Below, piece by piece: positions 1 to 8,983 of a DNA stretch of 64,000 nt; positions within the stretch are counted from its first letter, which is position 1; the number at the start of each line of letters is the position of its first letter. The notes under the pieces are model-generated. The model was given only the letters and a program-made list of their open reading frames with translations, had not been told where the DNA came from and did not search any database. The DNA lies in contig JAIRBC010000023.1 of assembly GCA_022008415.1 (NCBI GenBank), forward strand, positions 18,387 to 82,386, in the 5' to 3' direction. Made by a program: the position numbers and the translations under genes. Origin of the DNA: Cerina litoralis. GTDB taxonomy: Bacteria; Bacteroidota; Bacteroidia; Flavobacteriales; Flavobacteriaceae.

Positions 1-1
1 T

Positions 2-772
2 ATGGCCGGTAACATTCCCTTGGTGGGTTTTCACGATTTTTTGGCCGTTGTAATTACCGGGAACAAGGCTTTAATAAAACTATCCTCCAATGATGACATC
101 TTGTTACCTTTTATCGCGGCTTTCTTGATCGATGTAGAACCGGGCCTCGGCGATTATATCAGCTTTGCAGGGGGCAGATTAGAAAAATTTGATGCGGTCA
201 TTGCAACCGGCAGCAATAACACCTCCTTGTACTTTGAGCATTATTTTGGAAAAAAACCGAACATAATCCGCAAGAATCGCAATTCAGTTGCAATACTTAA
301 GGGTGATGAGACCGAAGACCAGCTTCAGGCCTTAGGTGAGGATATTTTTAGGTATTACGGCCTGGGCTGCCGCAGCGTTTCTAAACTTTTTGTTCCAAAA
401 GGATATGATTTTGATGCTTTTTACAAAGCGGTCTACAGGTATCGTCCCATTCTTGAACTTGTAAAATACGCCAATAATTACGACTATAACAAAGCGGTAT
501 ATTTAATGAGTGAGTTTAAATTTTTGGACAACGGGTTTTTGATGCTAAAGGAGGATCCCAGTTTTGCTTCCCCGATCGCCACTCTCTTTTACGAAACCTA
601 TGACAGCACGGATCAACTGCACAATGTCTTAAGGGCAGATGCCGATAAATTACAGTGCATTGTCGGGTCTGGCGTTTGGAAGGATGAAATTTCTTTTGGA
701 CAAACCCAAAGACCAATGCTGTCCGATTACGCCGATGGCGTGGATACCGTAGAATTTTTGTTAAACAATTGA
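2..772 (+). CDS. Acyl-CoA reductase, LuxC-like (5' end missing)
   Basis: This is the C-terminal part of an acyl-CoA reductase of the LuxC/aldehyde dehydrogenase superfamily, which would reduce an activated acyl group to an aldehyde with NAD(P)H. The frame is open at the window edge, so the first methionine seen is probably internal and the true start lies upstream. The segment contains the glycine-rich stretch IATGSNNTS (about residues 67-75) and the candidate nucleophile in YYGLGCRSVSKLF (Cys at about 123 of the visible part), followed by a C-terminal alpha/beta region. In Flavobacteriaceae a gene of this type commonly lies just upstream of serC, as here (225 bp gap). The physiological substrate cannot be read from the sequence. 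Confidence 0.85.
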   Translation: MAGNIPLVGFHDFLAVVITGNKALIKLSSNDDILLPFIAAFLIDVEPGLGDYISFAGGRLEKFDAVIATGSNNTSLYFEHYFGKKPNIIRKNRNSVAILKGDETEDQLQALGEDIFRYYGLGCRSVSKLFVPKGYDFDAFYKAVYRYRPILELVKYANNYDYNKAVYLMSEFKFLDNGFLMLKEDPSFASPIATLFYETYDSTDQLHNVLRADADKLQCIVGSGVWKDEISFGQTQRPMLSDYADGVDTVEFLLNN

Positions 773-828
773 CCATTAAATGATATTGGATTCCCATAAT
801 TTTATGACCTTTGGGGTTATTTATAAAC

Positions 829-926
829 AGTTATTGAGCTATTGGGTTACTATGTTATTAAGACGGTGTGCAAGAATAATTCAACGATAATTAACCTTAT
901 TATCAGTAACCCGATAACTCTTAACT
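829..926. repeat. Long-loop inverted repeat upstream of serC
   Basis: Positions 836-851 and 905-920 can pair over 16 bp with one mismatch and one G-T wobble. The core is GGGTTACT against AGTAACCC, and the loop is about 53 nt. It lies between the acyl-CoA reductase and serC and is made of short AT-rich words such as TTATT and TAACC. It could fold in RNA, but no T-run follows, so it is not a standard terminator. Confidence 0.5.
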
Positions 927-997
927 AATTGCCAGCCCGAGTATGATTAAAATATTTTTCCGGGTTAAAATTAAAATTTCAAGTAACATATAGAACC

Positions 998-2062
998 ATG
1001 AAAAAACACAACTTTAGCGCAGGACCCTGCATTTTACCTCCACAAGTGATGCAGCTCGCTGCCGAGGCCGTCCTAGATTATAATGGGCTAGGCCTTTCCA
1101 TTATTGAAATTTCACACCGAAGTAAGGATTTTGTGGAGGTAATGGAAAAGGCCAGGACCCTTGCCTTGGAACTCTTGGGCCTGGAAAATAAAGGATATAC
1201 CGCACTATTTCTTCAGGGAGGGGCAAGCACGCAGTTTTTAATGACGGCCTACAACCTACTTGAAAAAAAGGCTGGTTACATAAATACGGGTACGTGGAGC
1301 AGCAAGGCGATCAAAGAGGCCAAATTGTTTGGGGAGGTAATCGATGTGGCGTCTTCCCAAGACCAGAATTTCAATTACATCCCTAAGGGGTTTAGCGTAC
1401 CGAAAGGCTTGGATTATCTGCACTTTACCTCTAATAACACCATTTTTGGAACCCAATTTAATGAATTTCCAAATACAGACTGTCCGTTAGTTTGCGATAT
1501 GAGTTCGGATATTTTCTCGCGACAAATGGATTTTTCCAAATTTGACCTGATCTATGCGGGAGCTCAAAAAAATATGGGCCCTGCCGGAACAACTTTGGTA
1601 GTGGTCAAGGATGACATCCTTGGTAAGGTCTCCAGAAGGATCCCATCCATGTTGGATTATCAGGTACATATAGACAAGGACAGCATGTACAATACGCCAT
1701 CGGTTTTTCCGGTATATGTTTCCATGCTTACCCTGGAATGGTTAAAAAAATTGGGGGGTATCGAAACCATTGAAGAAATAAATGAGAAAAAGGCACGGTT
1801 GATCTATTCCGAGATAGACCTCAATCCTTTGTTTACAGGGTTTGCCGAAAAAGAGGATCGATCTAACATGAATGCGACCTTTAACCTCACTGATGAGAAA
1901 TTAAAGACCACGTTCGACACTATGTGCAAGGAAGCCGGTATTATCGGTATTAACGGCCACCGATCGGTTGGCGGTTATCGTGCCTCCATGTACAACGCCC
2001 TACCCTTAGAGAGCGTGGGAGTTTTAGTGGATATAATGGATGAATTGGAACGAAAGGGATAA
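998..2062 (+). CDS. serC: Phosphoserine aminotransferase
   Basis: The enzyme transfers an amino group from glutamate to 3-phosphohydroxypyruvate, giving phosphoserine for serine synthesis; it also acts in pyridoxal phosphate synthesis in organisms that use the DXP-independent-of-ribose route. The 354 residues match the usual family length. The N-terminus HNFSAGPCILP is the family signature, and the PLP-binding lysine lies in YAGAQKNMGPAG (Lys191). Substrate-binding motifs include FLQGGASTQF near residue 71 and the C-terminal GHRSVGGYRASMYNA. It is a cytoplasmic homodimer of the class V aminotransferase fold. The next gene is a D-3-phosphoglycerate dehydrogenase homologue on the same strand, so two steps of serine synthesis sit side by side, although a 190-bp spacer separates them. 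Confidence 0.96.
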   Translation: MKKHNFSAGPCILPPQVMQLAAEAVLDYNGLGLSIIEISHRSKDFVEVMEKARTLALELLGLENKGYTALFLQGGASTQFLMTAYNLLEKKAGYINTGTWSSKAIKEAKLFGEVIDVASSQDQNFNYIPKGFSVPKGLDYLHFTSNNTIFGTQFNEFPNTDCPLVCDMSSDIFSRQMDFSKFDLIYAGAQKNMGPAGTTLVVVKDDILGKVSRRIPSMLDYQVHIDKDSMYNTPSVFPVYVSMLTLEWLKKLGGIETIEEINEKKARLIYSEIDLNPLFTGFAEKEDRSNMNATFNLTDEKLKTTFDTMCKEAGIIGINGHRSVGGYRASMYNALPLESVGVLVDIMDELERKG

Positions 2063-2081
2063 GTAGCAAAGCTGGCGGTTA

Positions 2082-2250
2082 TTGGTTAATAATTTATGGT
2101 TATTATGTTCCTTGTGGGAGGTTAAACGCCCGTACAAAAAAGTGGCGTATTAAATTAACATGACATACGAATAACTATTCCCTATTAACGATTATCTATT
2201 ATCTATTAACCAAACAACCCAGTAACCAAATAACCCAATAACTATTAATA
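2082..2250. repeat. Short-word AT-rich tract with dyad
   Basis: The serC-serA spacer is built from recurring words (TTATC, TATTAAC, AACCCA, CAATAACTA). TTGGTTAAT at 2082-2090 is the exact reverse complement of ATTAACCAA at 2205-2213. The tract runs almost to the serA start. It carries no gene that I can recognise. Confidence 0.4.
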
Positions 2251-2251
2251 A

Positions 2252-3202
2252 ATGAGAATCTTAGCAAATGACGGCATTTCCGAAAACGGAAAAATAACTC
2301 TTGAGAAAGAAGGTTTCGAAGTCCTGACCATCCATGTAGCACAAGATCAATTGGCCGAATTTATCAACCAAAACAAAGTATCGGTCCTATTGGTACGCAG
2401 TGCCACCAAAGTAAGACAGGAACTCATTGATGCCTGTCCTGCCCTAAAGATCATCGGCCGAGGTGGGGTCGGGTTGGATAACATTGATGTGACGTATGCC
2501 AAAAGCAAAGGAATACAAGTTATCAACACCCCGGCCGCTTCGTCCGATTCGGTGGCCGAACTGGTCTTCGCACATCTGTTCGGTGGAGTCCGTTTTCTAC
2601 ACGATGCCAATCGCAACATGCCATTGGAAGGGGATAGTAAATTTTCCCAACTAAAGAAGACCTATGCCAATGGTACGGAACTTAGGGGGAAGACCTTGGG
2701 GATTATCGGATTTGGAAAAATAGGTCAGGCCACAGCCAAAATCGCATTGGGAATCGGGATGCGCGTAGTTTTTTACGACCCAAAGATCCAGGAGATCCAA
2801 ATAAGGATTCCATTTTTTGATGGTCAAAGCGTTGCCTTTAACCTTACAAGTACTTCCAAAGAAAAATTATTGAAAACATCGGATTTCATCACCTTGCACG
2901 TACCTTCCCTAAAACCTTATATCATTGGAAAAAGCGAGTTCTCCCTTATGAAAAACGGAGTTGGTATTGTCAATGCCGCCAGAGGTGAAGTGATGGATGA
3001 GGTGGCCCTCGTTGATGCCCTGGAAAGCGGTAAGGTTTCTTTTGCCGGACTAGACGTTTACGAATCCGAGCCTACCCCCGAAATAAAAATCCTGATGCAC
3101 CCGAACATTTCTTTGACCCCCCATATTGGCGGCTCAACAAACGATGCGCAAAACCGGATAGGGGAAGAATTGGCAAACCAGATCATCGCATTATTAAAAT
3201 AA
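2252..3202 (+). CDS. serA: D-3-phosphoglycerate dehydrogenase-like D-2-hydroxyacid dehydrogenase
   Basis: This is an NAD-dependent 2-hydroxyacid dehydrogenase, probably oxidising 3-phosphoglycerate to 3-phosphohydroxypyruvate, the first step of serine synthesis. It has 316 residues, the short form of the family, with no C-terminal ACT domain. The catalytic domain is split around a Rossmann domain with the motif GIIGFGKIGQATAK (about residue 148). The expected catalytic residues appear as Arg in NAARGEVMD, Glu in YESEPTPE and His in TPHIGGST. Its position after serC supports the phosphoglycerate role. Lack of the ACT domain means that classical serine feedback through that domain is not expected. 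Related hydroxyacid substrates cannot be excluded from sequence alone. Confidence 0.88.
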   Translation: MRILANDGISENGKITLEKEGFEVLTIHVAQDQLAEFINQNKVSVLLVRSATKVRQELIDACPALKIIGRGGVGLDNIDVTYAKSKGIQVINTPAASSDSVAELVFAHLFGGVRFLHDANRNMPLEGDSKFSQLKKTYANGTELRGKTLGIIGFGKIGQATAKIALGIGMRVVFYDPKIQEIQIRIPFFDGQSVAFNLTSTSKEKLLKTSDFITLHVPSLKPYIIGKSEFSLMKNGVGIVNAARGEVMDEVALVDALESGKVSFAGLDVYESEPTPEIKILMHPNISLTPHIGGSTNDAQNRIGEELANQIIALLK

Positions 3203-3227
3203 GGAACTCCACTTGAGTTTTTATTTT
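3203..3227 (+). terminator. Probable terminator after serA
   Basis: A small hairpin (AACTC, loop CACTT, GAGTT, extendable by wobble pairs) begins just past the serA stop and is followed by a T-rich stretch. The stem is short, so the call is moderate. Confidence 0.45.
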
Positions 3228-3355
3228 ACGCCATCCCAAAACTCCGGGACTCGGTTCCACCCTAAAACTCCCGACCGAACAACATCATTATTGCAAAAAA
3301 ACGTCAACTTTATAGAATATTTTGTAATTTGATCTGAATTTAAAAATCAAAGAAC

Positions 3356-3991
3356 ATGCCTGGATTATTGGATCTATTGGACAGCCCTGTGGGCAAACAA
3401 CTAATTAGTGGTGTAGCGGGACAGACCGGACAGCCGGAAAACAAAACTGCTGATGCTTTGAGCATGGCAATGCCCCTGTTATTAGGCGCTATGAAAAAAA
3501 ATGTAACCTCCTCTCCCCAAGGTGCGGAAGGATTGATGAACGCCTTGTCCTCCAAACATGATGGAAGTATTTTGGACAATTTAGAAGGGCTGTTCTCTGG
3601 GGGTGTCGATCAATCCGTCATGGATGATGGAGCCGGAATTTTGGGACATGTTTTTGGTAACAAACAGTCCAACGTTGAAAATGCATTGAGCCAAAAATCG
3701 GGCCTGGATACAGTTGCCATTGCCAATATTCTCAAAATAGCCGCTCCCTTGGTCATGGGGTATCTAGCTAAACAAAAGGCACAGAGCAATGTGAAAGATG
3801 CCAATGGTCTCGGCAGCCTACTCGGAAGTACCCTAGGGGGGCAACCACAACAAACACAAAGCCTGCTTACCAGTCTACTAGACGCAGACGGAGACGGCAG
3901 TGTATTGGATGACGTGGCCGGTATGGTCATGGGAACCTCGCAAAAGAAAAGCGGATTAGGCGGAATGTTGGGAGGCCTATTTGGAAAATAG
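3356..3991 (+). CDS. DUF937 domain protein
   Basis: This 211-residue protein belongs to the DUF937 family, whose function is not established. It starts MPGLLDLLDSPVGKQLISG and contains two similar helical segments, each with the pattern ALSMAMPLLLGAM or IANILKIAAPLVMGYL and each followed by a glycine-rich turn. The C-terminus has the acidic DADGDGSVLDDVAGM stretch, which resembles a calcium-loop-like sequence, and ends in glycine repeats (GLGGMLGGLFGK). There is no signal peptide and no clear transmembrane span. A hairpin terminator follows, and the upstream gene seems to end in its own terminator, so it is probably transcribed alone. Confidence 0.85.
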   Translation: MPGLLDLLDSPVGKQLISGVAGQTGQPENKTADALSMAMPLLLGAMKKNVTSSPQGAEGLMNALSSKHDGSILDNLEGLFSGGVDQSVMDDGAGILGHVFGNKQSNVENALSQKSGLDTVAIANILKIAAPLVMGYLAKQKAQSNVKDANGLGSLLGSTLGGQPQQTQSLLTSLLDADGDGSVLDDVAGMVMGTSQKKSGLGGMLGGLFGK

Positions 3992-4027
3992 AATAGGCGA
4001 CATCATATTTACAATAATTTTAACCAA

Positions 4028-4056
4028 AACCATCGGCCAAAGCTGGTGGTTTTTTT
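4028..4056 (+). terminator. Rho-independent terminator after the DUF937 gene
   Basis: A 10-bp stem (AACCATCGGC with GCTGGTGGTT, two G-T wobbles, loop CAAA) is followed directly by a run of T. It lies 37 bp past the stop of the DUF937 gene. Confidence 0.8.
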
Positions 4057-4140
4057 GTATCTTTTATTGCACTAGCCCAGATTAGTATGGGTCAATAATT
4101 TAGGAAGGTAGGTATATATCTACCACTTTATCATATCAAA

Positions 4141-4599
4141 ATGAAAGGATTGCTTTTTAAAATTGGGGTTTTATCCGTTTTCCTGGCTTTAGTGATTGGA
4201 AGCTGTAAGGGAACACAGGACACTGTACATATTAGCGATCAAGAAAAAATGGCATTCCAACAAAATGTTGGTGATACGGTCAAAATTGTCAATGACAGTA
4301 CCGAGTACGAGATTATTATCATAGATCCAGGGTTCGATCTTTGGTTGCGGAGCATCGCCAAACCCGAATGGTACTATACCCAATCCTATATGGAAAACCG
4401 CAACAGGATTTATGTTGCGGAGTGGAACTATAGGGTTACGCAGCCCCAGCGCTATGATTCCAATTTATACGAGATGCAGATAAATTACAATCCGAATATC
4501 GATTACGGCTTAGAGGTTAACTACAAACTCTATTATTACTTCATCTACTTTCAACGGAAATATAACCAACGTTTGGGACCTTTTGTTCCTAGAGTGTAA
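4141..4599 (+). CDS. DUF6146-like small lipoprotein
   Basis: A 152-residue predicted lipoprotein: a hydrophobic N-terminus ends in a lipobox-like LVIGSC, with Cys22 as the likely lipidated residue. The rest is rich in tyrosine, asparagine and tryptophan (for example KPEWYYTQSYMENRN and YGLEVNYKLYYYFIYFQRKYNQR), a pattern typical of the flavobacterial family now called DUF6146. No catalytic motif is visible and the function is unknown. In related genomes this gene usually stands next to the DUF6787-like gene that follows here, and the pair precedes a TonB-dependent receptor, so an envelope role is a reasonable inference. Confidence 0.75.
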   Translation: MKGLLFKIGVLSVFLALVIGSCKGTQDTVHISDQEKMAFQQNVGDTVKIVNDSTEYEIIIIDPGFDLWLRSIAKPEWYYTQSYMENRNRIYVAEWNYRVTQPQRYDSNLYEMQINYNPNIDYGLEVNYKLYYYFIYFQRKYNQRLGPFVPRV

Positions 4600-4639
4600 T
4601 TGGCGGATAGTTCGATATCTATCTTTGGCAATTATTTGT

Positions 4640-4647
4640 TAATTTTG
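4640..4647 (+). promoter_or_regulatory. Candidate -7 element upstream of the DUF6787-like gene
   Basis: TAATTTTG fits the Bacteroidota -7 consensus TAnnTTTG and lies 20 bp before the start codon. No matching TTG is seen at the usual -33 distance. Confidence 0.35.
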
Positions 4648-4667
4648 CACCAATTATACCCCCGTCC

Positions 4668-5036
4668 ATGAAGAAATTAAAACAGCGTTGGGGATTGGAT
4701 TCCAATTTTCAAATCTTCATAATTCTTGTTGTATTTGCGTTAACCGGGTCTAGCTCGGTAAAGTTGGCACGCCCAATTTTGGATTTTTTTGGTTTTACCA
4801 GAACTCTTTTTCCTGAGGATTGGCACTATGGTTTCCTTTATTGGACCATCAGAATCCTAATCATATTCCCGCTCTACCAAGTACTACTGATAGCCTTTGG
4901 TTGGATTTTTGGCCAATTCCGGTTTTTTTGGGCTTTTGAGAAAAAGATGATGGAACGTATGGGTCTCGGGTTTCTCTATAAACTATTTATCCTTTTCTTA
5001 ACACCTTCCCTCCCCTCTATTTGGCTAACTTTGTAG
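4668..5036 (+). CDS. DUF6787-like membrane protein
   Basis: A 122-residue protein with an N-terminal basic segment (MKKLKQRWG) and three hydrophobic stretches, around residues 17-40, 58-88 and 105-120. It resembles the small flavobacterial family DUF6787, with conserved features such as TGSSSVKLARP and FFWAFEKKMMERMG. The hydrophobic tail after the FEKKM segment is longer than I would expect. The function is unknown. The following TonB-dependent receptor starts only 21 bp after the stop, so the two are likely cotranscribed. Confidence 0.72.
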   Translation: MKKLKQRWGLDSNFQIFIILVVFALTGSSSVKLARPILDFFGFTRTLFPEDWHYGFLYWTIRILIIFPLYQVLLIAFGWIFGQFRFFWAFEKKMMERMGLGFLYKLFILFLTPSLPSIWLTL

Positions 5037-5057
5037 GATAATCTCCAATTAAAATTC

Positions 5058-7277
5058 ATGCAAAGAATCCTATTTTTTATTTCTTTATTTGCAATCTCCC
5101 ATCTTTCGTATTCCCAAAACAGTTTGTCCGGTACCATTAAGGCGACGGACGACCACGCTCCCTTGGAAGGAGTGTCCGTTTATTTTCCAAAACTAGAAAA
5201 AGGGGGAGTGACGGACGCCAATGGGATTTTTTATATCAAGAATATTCCTTTGGGAAATTATCAAATTGTAGCTTCCTATATCGGTTTCCAGACGATCTCC
5301 AAATCGATTGTCATAGACAAGGGGGACAATAAACTGAATTTTGACCTTGCCCCCAGCGCCATAGAAATGGACGAGGTGATCGTTTCTACCCCCTTCCACA
5401 AGTTGCAAAGAGATAACGTAATGAAGGTAGAACATGTAAAAGTGGCGCAATTGAAAGCAGCCGGCAATATGACCCTGGCCCAAGGGATTACCGACATTCC
5501 AGGGGTTTCCAGTGTATCCACGGGGATGGGAATTGGCAAACCAGTTATTCGCGGGCTCAGTTCAAACCGGGTCCTTGTTTACACCCAAGGAGTTCGGTTG
5601 GAAAATCAACAGTTCGGTGACGAACACGGACTTGGACTTAGCGATGCAGGAATAGAAAGCGTAGAAGTAATCAAGGGGCCTGCATCCCTGCTCTACGGCT
5701 CCGATGCCATGGGAGGAGTCCTCTATCTTAACCCGGAAAAGTTTGCTTTATCAAATACCACCAAAGGGGATATAAACCTGGATTATTATTCCAATACCGA
5801 TGGTTTAAGTGGTAATGTGGGATTTAAAACTTCATTGGACAAGTTCAAATTTCTTGTGAGGGCAAGCGGGGATTCGCATGTAGATTATAAAACGGGGGAC
5901 AATGACCGGGTTACAAATTCGCGGTTCGGGGAATATGACATTAAGACAGGGATAGGATACCAAACTACCGACCTGAAGAGTGAAATTCGGTACAATTACA
6001 ACAAGTCCGTTCTAGGAATCCCCGATTCCATTGGGGAGCAGACAACAAGGAGAAGTCCAGATTTACCATTTCAGCCCATTGAGAACCATATTCTAAGTTC
6101 CAAGACCAACATCTTTTTTGAAAACTCCAGTTTAGAGGCCACGTTGGGATACACCTTTAACAACCGTAAGGAGCTGGAAGATTCCAAGGATGAACCTGCG
6201 TTGCACATGAATTTGGCCACTTTTAGCTACAACCTGCAATATCATATGTCCAAATGGGGCCGTTGGGAGACCATTGCCGCAATTCAGGGAATGCACCAAA
6301 ACAATAAAAACTATGGGGAAGAGCTTTTAATACCCGATGCCACGACCAATGACATTGGAGCCATGGCGACCTCCCATTTACATTTGAGCGAAAAAAACGA
6401 CCTTCAATTTGGACTTAGGTACGACCATCGGGGAATAAGTGCAGGACCCAATGGGGAAATAGGTTCTGAAAATTATATTTCGGAGCTGAACAGGAACTTT
6501 AACAGTTTCAACGCTGCGGCGGGCTATAAAATAGATATTACCCAAAAACTGTTGGCACGGATTAACCTCGCTACCGGCTTTAGAGCCCCAAATTTAGCCG
6601 AACTTACCAGCAATGGGGTGCACGAAGGTACCAATAGGTTCGAAATTGGTAATCCAGATTTAACCAATGAGCGGAACCTACAGACCGACATTTCCCTAGA
6701 ATATAAGAATCAGCATATAGAGTGGTATATAAACGGCTTTTACAACAAGATCAATGACTATATATATTTACAGCCCAACGGGGATAATGTAGAGAATACC
6801 CCTGTTTATGTTTACAATCAACAAAATGCCAATTTGTATGGCGGGGAATTGGGTTTTCACCTACATCCCCATCCGCTCGACTGGCTTCATTGGGAAAGCA
6901 ATTTCCAAACCGTGATGGGAAAATTAACCGATGGGGATTACCTTCCGTTGATTCCCGCCAATAACATTTCCAATACCCTCCGAGTAGAATTTGACAACCG
7001 CGATAAAAGTTTAGAAAGTTGTTATGCCTTTGCAACGTTCCATACGACCTTTGCCCAGCGCCACGTCGGAAATTTTGAAACCAAATCCAATGGATATAAT
7101 TTATTGAATATTGGTTTAGGCGGATCCCTTGACATTTACAAACAGCCGATAGATATTCATCTAAGCGGCAACAATCTCCTTAATACCACTTACATTTCGC
7201 ATCTGTCCCGTTTAAAAAGCGATGGCATACCCAATATAGGAAGGAATATAAATCTAGGGGTTTCCATACCTTTGTAA
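5058..7277 (+). CDS. TonB-dependent outer-membrane receptor
   Basis: A 739-residue outer-membrane receptor that would import a ligand using TonB-ExbBD energy. A signal peptide (about residues 1-20, ending HLSYSQ) is followed by a carboxypeptidase-regulatory-like domain (about 22-98), a plug domain (about 115-225) with GKPVIRGLSSNRVLVY and VEVIKGPASLLYGSDAMGG, and a beta-barrel ending in a C-terminal aromatic-hydrophobic strand (NLGVSIPL). The plug carries QQFGDEHGLGLSDAGIE, a motif seen in a large group of receptors that includes candidate metal importers, but the ligand cannot be assigned. There is no SusD partner next to it. It follows the two small envelope genes closely. Confidence 0.9.
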   Translation: MQRILFFISLFAISHLSYSQNSLSGTIKATDDHAPLEGVSVYFPKLEKGGVTDANGIFYIKNIPLGNYQIVASYIGFQTISKSIVIDKGDNKLNFDLAPSAIEMDEVIVSTPFHKLQRDNVMKVEHVKVAQLKAAGNMTLAQGITDIPGVSSVSTGMGIGKPVIRGLSSNRVLVYTQGVRLENQQFGDEHGLGLSDAGIESVEVIKGPASLLYGSDAMGGVLYLNPEKFALSNTTKGDINLDYYSNTDGLSGNVGFKTSLDKFKFLVRASGDSHVDYKTGDNDRVTNSRFGEYDIKTGIGYQTTDLKSEIRYNYNKSVLGIPDSIGEQTTRRSPDLPFQPIENHILSSKTNIFFENSSLEATLGYTFNNRKELEDSKDEPALHMNLATFSYNLQYHMSKWGRWETIAAIQGMHQNNKNYGEELLIPDATTNDIGAMATSHLHLSEKNDLQFGLRYDHRGISAGPNGEIGSENYISELNRNFNSFNAAAGYKIDITQKLLARINLATGFRAPNLAELTSNGVHEGTNRFEIGNPDLTNERNLQTDISLEYKNQHIEWYINGFYNKINDYIYLQPNGDNVENTPVYVYNQQNANLYGGELGFHLHPHPLDWLHWESNFQTVMGKLTDGDYLPLIPANNISNTLRVEFDNRDKSLESCYAFATFHTTFAQRHVGNFETKSNGYNLLNIGLGGSLDIYKQPIDIHLSGNNLLNTTYISHLSRLKSDGIPNIGRNINLGVSIPL

Positions 7278-7320
7278 TTTCAAAGTAATGATTATTTTGG
7301 CACAAACCGCCGGGCGTAGT

Positions 7321-8196
7321 TTACTTTCTACCGTACTTTCCAAAGCCATAGACCGATTGTTTCCAAAAGGTTTTTGGAATCTCCTCATCGCCTTCAAAAC
7401 CCAGCTCTATTTTTCCGCTGTCCTCTGGGATATAAGTGGTTCTAAATATATAGTCCCAAATACTTAGACTAATACCAAAATTTACGCCGTATTTACCTTC
7501 AGGTAGCACGTATGCGTGATGGTACAGGTGCATCACGGGGTTGTTGAAGATATATTTGAGCGGACCATAGGTAATCTTAATGTTGGAATGGTTAAAATGG
7601 CCAATCGCAATGGCAACAAAGTGCACAATGTAGGCCTGCCCCGGTTCAAAACCACCCAACAGCATCAGGCCAAAAACCTTGAGGGGCTTATAAAGCACAT
7701 TTTCCATCCAATGGTAACGCATATGGGCTGCAAAACCCATTTCCTTTACGCTGTGGTGAATTTTGTGAAACTGCCATAGCACCTTGAATTTATGTAATAG
7801 AATGTGGGTAAACCACTGGACAAAATCGAGTACCACAAAGAAAATAACCAATTGGGCCCACATGGGAAACGCAGACAAATCTACGACTTGAAAACTCTGC
7901 ATGGTTAGGCCCAGATCGGCAAAAAACAATTCTAGGATTTTGTAGAAACCACTAATTATAATGGCGAAAACAACAAAATTAAAGAACATATAAAAAGCAT
8001 CCAACCAAAAATCCTTTCGGAAGATAGCCTGTTCCTTTCTCCAAGGAAAAACGATCTCCAATCCCCAAATCACCAGTGAGATCAGTACGATACCCCAAAA
8101 GAAATTGGTATACCACGGCACCTCAAAAAGCATGGACTTCCACGTCCAATTCAAGGTGCCCATAAAAGCTTTTACAAACGCATCGATATACTCCAT
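7321..8196 (-). CDS. Sterol desaturase / fatty acid hydroxylase family membrane enzyme
   Basis: A 291-residue integral membrane protein of the fatty acid hydroxylase superfamily, which uses a di-iron centre held by histidine clusters to hydroxylate or desaturate lipids. The expected boxes are present in order: HILLH and HKIHH near the middle, HMRYHWMEN, and HLYHHAYVLPEGKYGVNFG in the C-terminal third. Hydrophobic spans lie near residues 28-50, 66-90 and 108-130, with two more around 175-200. The substrate is unknown; sterols are unlikely in this lineage, so a lipid, carotenoid or other hydrophobic compound is more probable. It runs convergent with the receptor and no close operon partner is visible. 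Confidence 0.88.
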   Translation of the reverse strand: MEYIDAFVKAFMGTLNWTWKSMLFEVPWYTNFFWGIVLISLVIWGLEIVFPWRKEQAIFRKDFWLDAFYMFFNFVVFAIIISGFYKILELFFADLGLTMQSFQVVDLSAFPMWAQLVIFFVVLDFVQWFTHILLHKFKVLWQFHKIHHSVKEMGFAAHMRYHWMENVLYKPLKVFGLMLLGGFEPGQAYIVHFVAIAIGHFNHSNIKITYGPLKYIFNNPVMHLYHHAYVLPEGKYGVNFGISLSIWDYIFRTTYIPEDSGKIELGFEGDEEIPKTFWKQSVYGFGKYGRK

Positions 8197-8409
8197 TATT
8201 CCTTTTCGTAAAATTCAACTGGTTAGGTCGAATAATTGATTCGAACCTTACTAAAAGTATCATTCGGGGCAAACATCCCTCGCCTTGAAGTGAAGCTTTT
8301 TGTTTGATTTGCACTCCGCCTTACGCCATGGGCCGTACGCAAGTAAAAAGCGTATAGCGTGACCGGTCTACCTTGCTTTAGCCGACCATCGGTAGAAATT
8401 CTAAGCACC

Positions 8410-8874
8410 CTACTTTAATTTATACCATTCAATATTTGTCAATGGTTCTCTTCGCCCTTTGTTTGCCGGCGCATAATTCTTCGCGAGGTAATCTAAAATA
8501 ATGGGTTCATTGTCCCCCAATGGCCATAGGTTCTGTGTTTCCTGCATCCACCGAATACTGGCCAACCAACCGTCCCTTGTCATTCTGTTCTGGGTAACCA
8601 TTTTGGCGGAATGGCAGGGCGTACAATTCTGAATCGTCTCCGACATGCCCGTATCTACTATAAACCCTGTCGTTTTATCAATTTCCCTCCCTTTTGCGTC
8701 AGAATCGGTCGGACTGGTTTGAGCCTCAATAGCTGGTAGATCATCATCGGAAACATGCGGACCGGAATCCTGGTCCATGAAGTACAAGGTGGCCATGCCT
8801 ATCATTATGATCAAGACTATCATAAGGCCAAAAATCATAATTCTCTTATTCCTGTTTGCGCTCTGATCCTTCAT
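8410..8874 (-). CDS. Membrane-anchored monohaem cytochrome c, sulfite oxidase partner
   Basis: A 154-residue protein with one N-terminal transmembrane anchor (about residues 12-33) and a single c-type haem site, CTPCH at residues 84-88. Downstream methionines in the WMQETQNLW region could supply the axial ligand. It lies directly downstream of the sulfite oxidase gene on the same strand, the arrangement seen in SorAB-type systems where the cytochrome takes electrons from the molybdenum subunit. I infer that it faces the periplasm and passes electrons from sulfite oxidation to the respiratory chain. A general electron-transfer role not tied to sulfite cannot be excluded. Confidence 0.82.
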   Translation of the reverse strand: MKDQSANRNKRIMIFGLMIVLIIMIGMATLYFMDQDSGPHVSDDDLPAIEAQTSPTDSDAKGREIDKTTGFIVDTGMSETIQNCTPCHSAKMVTQNRMTRDGWLASIRWMQETQNLWPLGDNEPIILDYLAKNYAPANKGRREPLTNIEWYKLK

Positions 8875-8983
8875 TGGTAATGATTATAAAATGAAACAAT
8901 GGTTGTGTTGGTTATTGGCATGATAATTTATTTAACCTTAAACCTTGAACCCTGAACTTTTACCCCTAATCCGAATAATCTCT

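Noticed and set aside
8220..8400. Possible tRNA suggested by short GATTCGAACC and CGAATAATTGATTCG words
   Set aside because: No acceptor stem or anticodon arm can be formed around these words, and the cloverleaf spacing is wrong.
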